The position numbers and the translations under genes were made by a program. A stretch of 64,000 nucleotides of DNA from Apostichopus japonicus (lineage: Eukaryota > Echinodermata > Holothuroidea > Aspidochirotida > Stichopodidae). The stretch spans positions 23,338,501 to 23,402,500 of the forward strand of contig NC_092568.1 in assembly GCF_037975245.1 (NCBI RefSeq). The letters are read 5' to 3'. Shown one piece after another: positions 39,401 through 51,400 of this stretch; within the stretch, counting starts at the first letter, position 1, and every line of letters begins with the position of its first letter. The notes below the pieces were generated by a model, which worked only from the letters and a program-made list of their open reading frames with translations, did not search any database and was not told where the DNA came from.

Positions 39401-42400
39401 GTTCCATAGTAAAACTAAATGTGAGCTTTTAATTATTTTCAGTCTTAAGTTTGAATGATTTGTAAGAAAAAAATTCCAAGAAGACATTTGGTCCCAGAAA
39501 ATGTTTTGACTGGAATGTTTTTCTTATTGCAAAATGTACATGATTGGAGAGTAATCTGTAGTTTTGTTGTAAAAACTGTCAGATTTTAGAACTTGGAATT
39601 ATTCTACTCTTCATTTTCCAGTCTTATGACAATAATGGCAGATTTGCTGTTCGTTGTCCAAAAGTATCTGGCAACATTTTTAAGTACTGACTCACCCTGG
39701 TAACCACAAGCTCCGCCCACCTCCTTTATTTCTACCACTTGCAGTGTCTATTTGAGAGTTTCTGGAGAGATTTTGTCATTGTCAAACTCTCAGGATACAT
39801 AAAGAAATATTAATATGCGTCTTTGTAAAAATGCAATATAATTTATTATTCTGGCTTTCTTAGAGTATTTTACATTTTGCTCTAAAGTCTCATGTGTGGT
39901 AAAGTTTGGTTTTCATTTTATCTTTGTTTCTTACTTTGATGGTAAAATATTTGTTCTACTAAGAAGTGATGGTACGTTAGTCACAGTGGTGATGCATTTT
40001 AATATTCGTCTATATTTATGCTGGCACATTTTTTTGACATCCCGTTTTGATATTCTAAAGGAAAACCTCACAACAGCCGAAGTCCTATTAAAGAAGCACG
40101 ATGACTTTGGGAAAGATTTAATCTCCCAGATGGATAAACTGGATGAACTTAAAGCACTCGGCCATGAATTGGTGAAGCAGAACCATTACGACAAAGACAC
40201 CATATTAAAAACTTGTGAGGAAGTAGAGGACAGGTATGTTCTTAAAGAATGAAACATAAAATAAGAAAAGATGGGATATTCACTACATCAAGTGCCAAAA
40301 ATTTTCCAGCAGCTATAAGCTATTAATATCTCCTGCAGTCATCAATAAATCCCATATATCAGGGAGGTAGCCTATCGAAAACTTAAAGGAGGAACATTGG
40401 GGTGTGGGGGAGGGGTGGGGGAGGGGTGGGGATGACTGGGCGATGAGCTGGTAGTTTTATGGCCTACCCACTATGTCCAGCAGCCAGGTGAAATTCTTAT
40501 TTATATTTATTCTTGTATGGGCTATTCATTTCCATTTCTGGCTGTCATTTTATTGGTATATTTAGGGGAGAAGGTGGGAATGGGAACTGACAATTGAAAT
40601 ATAAACCACCCCCACCCCAGTGAGAGCAAAAACAAAAATCATGAAACAGAGTGCAAATACAAGAACAAATGAATGAATAAATTATCATAGGGTAACAGAT
40701 GGGGTATTAGACCAGAGGTTATTTTAGACCACATTTTTGTATTGATCGATTAAATAAATTTTGATATGAAAATCATACTAAGTTAACAATATTAGCTCAT
40801 TCAAGATTATATTTAATCTTGATATATCATTATCATGCACATTTAATCAAAGTTTGGCTGAAAAATAATTAATAAACCTTGAATGAGTCACTGCATATTT
40901 GGTTGAGTTTAAGAGATAGCTGCACAGTATTAAAAGTTGCATATGAAAAACTTGTGATCCTTAGCAAATAAAAATTTCATAAAACCCATGGAGAGTCAAC
41001 ATGTCTATTTAGAGTTTATTATTACAATTGGCGACACGTAAACAGATGTTTAGTATTGTTTTACAACGCTTTGTTTGTCAGGTGGTCGAAAAACCCTGAT
41101 GCATAGGCCTTGTGATAAGCAGTATTCAACTACTTTCAAATACGAAATTAAACCCAGGCTCTGCATATGAAAGTTAAACCCTATGAATAGATTGACCAAA
41201 TTTTGTCATAAAATTCTATTTATTTTGGGTAAGATGACCAAACATCTATTAACATGTTTGTAACAACTAAACTATGCCTTGAGTTTGTCTGTGTAAGGTC
41301 AAGTGTAACCATGTTCAGTATGTGCATCAATGCATCACTTAACACACTATGCCAAGACCATTTTGCAAAAGGTTCAACAGGATTTTTGTATTTAAAATAC
41401 TTTCAGAGAAAAAGATGTGATTTTGATTTAGATTTTGTTTTTAATCTAGAAGGATATTTATGGACAGAACCACTTAATATAAAATTGGGAGGTCGAAAAT
41501 TTTCCCTATGGTCTAAAATCCCTCCTGTATGTCTAAATTTATGTGGCAGACTTCACTTTTTGACTAACTTATAATAATTCTTTTACAAAATTTTGATTGA
41601 GAAATAATACTTTACAAGAAACAGATTAATATTGTCAGCATGTTGTAATGAAAAGTGACACTGTACTTCTCTTCAATTTTATTTTGTGAGCCATTACCGG
41701 TAAAAGGTCGAAAACCCCCTCTTTCACATTATTTCCTATTCTTCCCTTCATTTATTTATAGTCCAAAGTTTAGATTTCATAAAATACACTCACCAAGGCC
41801 TTTTGATAGTCCATGTACAGTCTATTGACATATTCAACCAATTTATAGTAATTCAGAAAAGTCTGTTTGCATCATAATAGCTTACAGAATCTTCCAAACA
41901 GTGTCATAGTATTTCAAACCATTAGTCAGGATGAAGGCTAGGCAAGGTTGCAGTGATACTTTACAGCAGATGTTCTTAATGCCTAGCCTAGCTTGTATGA
42001 GAAGCAAAACATCCCTGCGGCTATACCAGTGCCATACATCTGGATCGTACGTATTTATCACTAATTAATATCGATGACTTCTGCCCATCTTTTAGGCAAA
42101 ACAGAGTGATCGCCGATGCAGAGAATCGTAAGACCATGCTGATGGAATCTGTGCGGTTGCATCGATTCTTACAAAACGTAAACGAAGTCAACTCATGGAT
42201 GGCAGAGATGTCTCAAATTACAGCCAATAAATCTTACGAAGAGCTCAGCAATATTCAAAGAAAACTCAAGAAACATCAGAGCCAAGAATCAGAAATTTTT
42301 GCCAACCAAACCAGATTAATCGAGTTACAGGAGGTTGGTAAATGTTTCCATAGTCGTCTGTTGCAGGGTCAATATCTTTATACAAGTATTTCAGTTTGAA

Positions 42401-45400
42401 CAAAGGTTTTTATGTAATACCTAACCACACTGTAAATTTGGTTAGTCAAAATTCATTTACATTAAAGCCTTTAAGATTGCATTGTACCATTCTAGTGTGA
42501 CATTTCTGCCGAAATTTTCACCAACACCGGTATTTCTCTCTGTTTTATGTTTTTGGTATGAAGGAAGGACAACAGATGATTACAAATAATCATTTTGCAG
42601 CAGAGGATATCACAAAGGAACTTGACCACTTGAAGGTATCTTGGGCAGAACTTTGTTCATCTCTTACCTTGAAAGGAAAGAAGTTGCAGCAGGCTTATCA
42701 GGTAAAGAAGTGGGTAAAGAGGCAAAACTGGGATTTAAAATAAACAGAATAAAAAAAAAGAAAAATTTGGTAATATAATTTGAGCACAGTAATGTTCTGG
42801 TTGCTACAGCTTAATGAGTCAGTACAAGGAGTCTCTCATCAGGAGGGCAGATTTATAATAGTACTGATGTGTTCACAAGGGCAAAGATGAAATGAGAACA
42901 GCAAGACTTATTTCCTCCCAAAAAGGATTCAAGGGCTGAGTAACATTCGTATTTTACTACAACGTAGAGGTTTATGTATCGGAATTTATCACTTCAACTA
43001 GGCTAGTGTCATAGCATAAGAATTACAGTGCTTTGCAATAACAAATAAACTGTCTGCTTTTGCCAAATCTATCAATTGTGTCAAGACAAAACCCTCTAGA
43101 CTATCTGTTGTAGTATATAGATTAAAATGGTCAACTATCACTTTCAGTTTGTCTGAGGTTTGTTTTGTTCTATTCACTAAACTAAAAATACTTGATTCTC
43201 ATTTGTTCCATCCAGCTGATGATGTTTGAAAGAAATGTATGTGACCTGGAATTCTGGCTGGAACAAACCAAACAGCAGCTGCAATCCACCGACTTTGGGA
43301 AAGATTTGAAGAGTGCAACAAATCTGATGAAGAAACACCAGGTATGATCCACTATTTGTGATGTCTTACTAGGGTCTTCTGATGTATTCTACGATTTACT
43401 AGGGTCAGTTCAGGGCCTTGTTTGGTCTTCCTATGTCTTGTAATGTATTCTACTTTCTCCTGTCTTGTGGTGTCTATCAAGTGCCTAGTTTTGTCTTCCT
43501 ATGTCTTATATATGGTCTTCTGGTGGCTTCTTCTAAGGTCTTCTGTTGTCTTCTAATGTCTTCTACTTTCTTCTGATGTCCAATGAGGGACTGGTTTTGT
43601 CTTTCTATGTCTTATACGGTCTTCTGATGTCTTCTTCTAAGGTCTTGTAATGTCTTCTAGGGTCTTCTACTTTCTTCTGATGTCCATTGAGGGCCTGGTT
43701 TTGTCTTCCTATGTCTTATACGGTCTTTTGATGTCTTCTTCTAAGTTCTTCTGATGTCTTCTTAAGTCTTCTAATGTCTTCTAGGGTCTGCCAAGGTTTT
43801 CTGTGGTCTTCCTAGGTTTACTATGGTATTCTAGGTTCTTTTGAGGACTTGTGAGGTCATGGATAAGATATAATCCCAAAGGTCTTGGGTAAGATGTCAA
43901 AGAGATCATGGTTATGATATTCAAAGGAAGAACAAAAGTCAAATATATAATGATGTAATTAATGGTTAATTATCATTGCAGATACTCAAGAACCAAATGA
44001 AACTCTACTCTGAGAAACTTCAAAGTATTGTAGAAATTCACTCCAAGCTGGAGCAAGACCAATACTCGTCGACTTCACAAACAGAGAAGAGAATCACAAA
44101 ATGCAAAGAATTGTAAGTAGCTTGGGGTAGCAAAATCATTATGAAAACAGCATTTGTAACAATTATCTAACATGGATGAGTCTTTACTGTGCAAGACCAA
44201 CCAGCTGCTTTTAATTCAGGGAAGTTAGGTCATGACCTTTGACCTTTGTGACCTCTACCATGCAGCCCTGCAGCATTGTATAATGTGAAAGTCTGCACAC
44301 TATGAAGCACAACCCAAAAGTTGGTAGAGAAAAATGTTGATTGATGACAAGATATTCCTGACACCAGAAAAGTCACCTACAGTTTTTGAAGCTTGCCATA
44401 GGAGATTGATTTACTAATATGTTTGTAGCTTCAAACCAAATAGCCTATCTAACTTTCATGCATTCTGAGTATTGAGGGGTGGGGGTCTGTTGGGTCATAC
44501 CTCACTCCTCATGGAAGATCATGGGTTGTGGGCCTAAAAGACAATTGGTATAAAAGTGTTCACACAAACTGCTCCTTGTTTATGGTTTTTTATTTGTATA
44601 ATCATCTTTTTTAATATGTTTTAGATACCAAGAAATAGAGAGTCTCTCAAAGACGAGGATAGTTACCCTCGAGGAGTCCATTTCTTTTTTCCAACTTTTT
44701 CGAGACCTGAGAGAAGAGATGGTTTGGATTGAAGAAAGACTTCCGCTTGCTCAGTCCTCAGATTACGGCGAAGACGTTAACGCCGTCGGCTTGTTGGTCA
44801 AGAAACATAAGGTGTGTGAAGATGTATTTTAACTCAACTCACTTATTGCCTCTATGCACCTCCATGGGTCTCTGTTTGAAAGTCTCGACAGGAATGCTTA
44901 GTAACAACATTCTACTTCATAGCTGCAAATGTAGAATTTGTTATGAGGCATTTGTGTCATATGATATGTGGTAGCTTTATGTATATAAACATTGTCGACA
45001 CTTGGAAAGTCTATAAAGATTTACAGGTTAATACATATTTAAGTGCAAACTCTATGCAGATACGTAAAGTTAATACTGGTAACTTTTTGAAAATATCATT
45101 TGTGGTAACTGTGAAAATTTATGATAAATGGAAAGTTGTTTAAAGAAATGTGGTCATTGATATTTTATGACAATTTCTTCACTGTATAACAGATTAGTCT
45201 ATATTAAACTGAAATTTGTTAACCCATTCTGTATGTGATAAATATGATGAAGTATGTGACTTAATATATTATAGTCTCTTAGGATAACAACATAATCTAT
45301 CTGTTTACTTCTTCCTTTTCTTCAAGGACCTCCTCCAAGATATTTCAACTCATGAAACCCTGATCAAGGATGTTATGGCTAAGGCCACAAGGATGGTAGA

Positions 45401-48400
45401 ACAAGGTCACTTTGCTGCACAGGACATCACTGATCATAGAGATAAGCTAGAACTAGCATGGAAGGAACTTACCGAGGCAGCTGGGAGGCGTGACGGTTTG
45501 CTGCAGAGTGCTCATCGATTAAAAATGGTTAGTTTTATCTGAATTCTTAAATGTATCCCATGAGTGCATCTAAGCTATATTTGATCTTGGCAAATGAAAA
45601 CGGTTACTGTGAGTGCCAAGCGGCTGCAAATTTATACCCAAACATTTTCTTTGATTGATACTATGCTATGATGATGTCATTGACTCTCTTGTTGCCAGAT
45701 GCATTCACAAAATATCATAAAATATGAAAAAATGTATTTTTCCACCAAACAAAATGCTGTGAGGATGTCGTTTGACCTACTGGTGCAGGAGTTTGATAAA
45801 ACAATTAATTTCAACATTTCAAGTTTTTTTCTTTGCAGTATTTCTCTGAGGCTGGAGAGGCCCTCACCTGGTTAGTACAGAAGCAGCCATCTTGGGGGAA
45901 ATTCAGCTCCTTATCGGATGAAGAGTCAGTCTTGTCTCTTTTAAAGAGATTAGAATCCCTCTGGCTGGATCTTGACGCCTTCAGCAGTAATACTCTGGCT
46001 AAACTCAGACGAGACAGCCAACATCTCTGCTCCGATCAACCACTAGAGGCAGAGTCTATAACATCAGTGCAGGTATAACAAGACCGCTTCTCAGTTTGGG
46101 AGCTGGAATACACTCCTGAAATGTCGAGTGTAACTGAACTTCAAGAAAAATGCATCCTTGTTCACACACCCCCCTCCCCCCACATACTACCATTACCTCT
46201 CCATCACCTCTGCCACCCATCGTACAACCTAAATGTAGCACCACAAGAATGTCTAAGATAAGGTTGAATACTGTATGCTTATTAGGATATGACGATGCTT
46301 TGGATAGAGTGTTAACAACGAAGACAAGGGAGAACTTTTGTGTAATGTGATATACAGTCTTGTCATGGAATATGAGAGATTCTAATATCCAGTAAAGCAA
46401 TATTTCCTATTATTGATTCATCTCCATGGCAACACTAGAAGAAAGGAGGTGTAATGGAATGACAAAAGTGTGTACATCATGAAGAAATTCTTGATATATC
46501 AATAGCCAAGGACATTCAATTGCCAAACAGTTATGTAGCATTAACAGCAATATAATTTACATCACTGTGACCCTGTACCGTATGAAATTTTTGATGACCT
46601 TTTGATGTTGTGAATAAATTTCATCTGATATTGTACTAACAACTACAACATTTTTGAAAAAACTTTAGCATGTCATGTTATACATTATGACCCAGCAACC
46701 CTTGTTTTAGAGAAGTAATTATTGTCAGTCATCTTGTTTCATTAAACATGGAATTTTGTGTTTACCATTTTTCAGCAAAAGGTTGATGAAACATTCAGCA
46801 AATTCAAGAAGACTTGCAAGGAAAAAGAATCTCAGTTACTTGAAAGGAAGTCTCTGTTTAACTTCTTCCATGACGCTCAGGGTATCTTAGAATGGATTCA
46901 GGAAAAGATGGGACCAGCTACCTCAAAGGATGATGGGAAAGATTTAGAAGATGTAGAGGTAGATTTTAGTTTATCTATTAAAGGGTGTGAAGACTCGCGC
47001 ACAAAGGAACGTCTCATGCCGGTAATCTGACCTTGTTTCGAATGAGGTGTAACAGAAGTGTTATAAGACACCACCATCGATCCCAGAAAATACACACCTA
47101 CTGTAGCTTGCTACTGTCGGTAATTAGACACTAGTGTACAGTCAATACATACAGCTACGGTCAATACCCACAACACAGTGTACATAGCGGCGCGGACATC
47201 TCAGGTCTAGATAAAAGGTATCATGTTTCATTACTGTCTGCATTTTGTAGCGACAAGAAGAAAACGTCATTTGCAAGCAATGGAAAGTTAACTTTTTCAG
47301 AGCGCGGCACGCGGTTTTGGGCGAGTCTTCAATGCCTTTAAGCTTGTTTTCATGTGACAGATATTTCAGCAAAGATCAATGTGATTAAATGTAACATAAT
47401 GTGCAATCTTGCATTTGTAGCATACATGATAAAGACATGCATGAGAAATGTATAATTAAGCACATGTATACATCAGGTTAGCATGACCACCATAATCATC
47501 CTTATTGTCAGTGGTTTGCTGTAGCTGGTCATAGTTTATAAATTCCCATTACCCAGCTGGATAGGTATCTAATACACCGACAGTGATCCACAGAATCATA
47601 ATACTGTTTTGTATAACCCAGGTATGCGTTACATCATGTGTTACACATATGTTACTGGCATATGCAATTGAAGAATGACAATATGGACACACTTTGTTTG
47701 ATGCAGCTGTTATGAAAGGAATCTTAGAACAGCATTTATAGATGGCTGCACATGCATATGCACATCCCCATGGTAACATAAAAGAAGAAGATCAAACTTT
47801 AATTTTAGAAGTTAACAGCTTATGTACTGATTATGGAAACTTATGTCTACCCTCTGCATGTGATGATGAGTCTTGAAAATGAAATATATATCTCGTAAAG
47901 CGTTCTATAAGGTGTCAAATCAAATCAATAATTACTTATGTTTGTCATTACAGATCCTGAAAGGCAGGTTCTCCAGTTTTGTGGAAGAACTGAAAGCCCA
48001 CGAGAGCGAGATTCAGAAACTACTCGAGAACGGAAAAGAGTTACTTCAGAATGAAGTCGGCACGGAGCAGGAAATCTCAGAACAATGTGAGGATGTGGAT
48101 CTGGCCTGGAGAGAACTGAAAGAGGCAGCCAATACCAGGAGCGAGGTGATGTATTATTGAGGGCATAACTAATTGGGGATTTGGGGGGGAGGGGGCACGA
48201 AGGTGTTTGGAGGACGTTACTCTCAACTTTGCTGTTATAACTTCCAACAGTTTTCATGATAGCAAAATTTTGTTTAATATTGAGTCGTCACAATCCTGTT
48301 GTTCTGCTTGACAGTGAGGCATCGCTATGTTAATTTGAAACCAGTTTCATGAGTTTGCTGTCTATTTTGTAATGATGTAACAGAAGATAACAAATGCAGC

Positions 48401-51400
48401 TGGCTGCTCTAGATGCTTATAAATCAGTAGAGTGTATTCTCCTGCAGTATGCTGATAATTTTTGTTACGAGCTTATACATCCACGACTTCTGCCCAATTT
48501 CCCTCCTTTTTTCCTCTCAAGCTGACCAGATATATTTACATCTGTTCTGTAAAGCATTATTGTCCTAGGCTAATAAAAACTGACTGTATTTTATTTTGAG
48601 AATCACAAGATCTTCTTGAGGTGTTACATATCTGCTGTGACTCTTAAATAATGTTAAATGGAATTATATATGTATTTTATAAGCTGTTACTTTGAAATGA
48701 CAACCAGGTCCTATAACTGATGTAAAATTTCCATCCATAGGCATTGGCAAGATCCTGGCAGCTGCATGCGTTTAGCAGCGATGCGCAAGAAACCATTGGA
48801 TGGATCCGTGAAAAAGATGCGTCCCTCTCTCAGTCGATGGATGAGTTTGGTGGTGCTGATCTGACGGACGTACAGACAATGATCAGGAAACATGATAGAC
48901 TTGAGGTACGAGCCAGAACCCCCCTCTCCCCCCCACCCATGAAAGGGAGACCCTACTTTACAGGGTCTGATCGTGAATAAACATATTTTCAACCAGAAAG
49001 TCCATCTCCCTTGTGATCCTGAATAAACATCCCTATCCCTCCAATCAAGGAAGTTGATCCCTGTGGGTTTGCTCTGCAAGTCTCTTCCCTTCAAGCTAGG
49101 AATTTGACATTTTGGTGGATTAGATCCTGAATTCACATTCCTTTACATTCCTTCAAGCTTGGAAGTTGATCTGTGTGTGGAGGTGATCCTTCATTAGCAT
49201 TCCTTCAAGCTAAGAAGTTGTTGCATAAGTTTTTTTGATTCTGAATTTACATTCCTTCAGTCTAGGGAGTTGACCTCTATAATGCCTGATCCTGAATATA
49301 CTTCCCTTCAAGCTAGGATGTTGATCCATTTGTGTGTCTGATCCTTACATTTCCCTCAAGGTAGGATAGTGATCCGCATGTGGTACTGATCCTCAGTTTA
49401 CATTTGTTCAAGCTAGGAAGTTGATCTGTGGGTGGAGCTGATCCTTAATTAACATTATGGTCTGATTTGTACCGTCTTGTCTACTTGAGTGGGAACTTTG
49501 CCAGGGAATCATAAATTGCTTGGTTATAAAGGGAATACCCAAGGCACTGTCAAATTGCTTATTTTCATATTGTCGCCATTGATAAAGAGCGACTGCTGTC
49601 ATAATCTTTCTAGTCTTGATCACTTGACTCTGTGACATATCAGAGGTGGACTCCTAAAAACTATTTTCTACTTTCGTAACTATTTTCTACTTTATTTTGT
49701 CTTTCCATCAGAGAGATCTCGTGGCTGTGGAAGAAAAAGTCAACACGATAGCGTCAGAGGCAGGTGATTTAGTGGACAAGTTTCCGGATGCATTCCAGTT
49801 GATTAGCAATCACAATAATATCATTGTGGAGAGTTGGAATCAGTTACTGGAGAAATCTCTTCAACGGAAAGAACAACTAACCGAAGCTGAAAAGATGCAG
49901 CTGTACCTGAACGACTTCAGAGATTTGATGTAAGTTTGTAGTTCAATAGATTTGAGTTAAGTTTTCAATTTCGTAGATCTGAAGTAAGCTTATCCCGTGA
50001 GACTGACAGTGTAGTTCTCCAAGTATCTTGGGATTGCTACTAGGTAGATGTGTTGCTAAGTGGATTCATTTATTGATGAGAACTAGGGGGTGTGGCTTGT
50101 TAGTGGCAAAATTAAGTCCCCATTCAAAGGATAAAATATTGGTCATTTAAAATGTTTCTCTTTGTTTATTCAGCTCCTGGATTCAAGGGAAGATGAATTT
50201 ATTTGAATCAGATGAGATTGCTCTTACCGTGCCAGAAGCAGAAGCACTTGTGAGTAGACACAGCCAGCACAGAGCCGAGATGGAGACCAGGGCCGAGAGT
50301 ATCTCTAAGTTCACCCGCGATGGCCGTAGTCTGATAGAAGACGGACACTCAATGTCTGAAGAGGTAAAGTTAGTTATTGTCTTCTGCGTTTGATTTTAAC
50401 CTGCTTTATAGTTTTGTTGATATACCTGTAGATGGCAGCCATTCTCTCACAGCTCAGTTTTGTTAAGTCAGTAATGTGAAAGAAATCATATACTGCAATA
50501 AATTGCTTCTTTTTCTTTCTTTTTTCAATTTTTTTAAAAATTTCCTTTTTGTATTTCTTGTCAAGTTTCCTGAGATATTTCTTGCAAGTTTCCTCTTTTT
50601 CTTCAAAAGTTAATGTTTCTGCTTGATAATTATTTTTCAGACCGTAAGAACTTTTGACTATTTAATTAATTTCCGCAGATAACAGAGAAAATGGAAGACC
50701 TGAATGCGAAGTGGGAGAATATGCTAATGTCTTGGACTGAGAGACAGGCCGGATACCAAAACAATTTGGATAAATTACTCTTAATGAGAGAATTTGATCA
50801 GGCTGAGAAATGGCTGGATACTAAGGGAGGCTTGTTACTGAACGAAGAGACAATGGTACATCTGATTCTATGTTGATGTCTTAATTAGGTGTATGTGTAT
50901 TTAGAAATGGTCATTATTTTAAGGTATTGTGTTCTCACATGATGAGGTTGTGAGGAAAAGGTTACTTTGATGCTGTTGCAATAACTAGGGATAGGAATGT
51001 TCTGGATTTTCAAGGAGTCAGGGTATATATTTTGGGGGGGGGGGCCTGAATATGCTGTGATCACATTGTTCTTTGACAGAAAGATTTAAGTAAGTTTTAT
51101 GACCATGTCTTTTGGGAAATATTGTTTTTTTCTCCTGAAGGAAACTATCTCAAATATATGAAAAAATGCAAAACTTTGCTCATAAATGTTGGAATATGGC
51201 ATTATTTGAATTTTGAAATCAACAAGTAGCTGTTTCTCCAAAAATTGTGAGTCTTAATGATTAATATGAATTTTTACGAAACAAATGGATAAATTGCTTT
51301 TATTTGCTACAAATCATTCTTGATTCAACATCTGTCTTGGTTTGTGACAAAATTTGAAGATGCTGGTTTATGTTTATGGAAAACTCTGCAGTGGTCTTGG

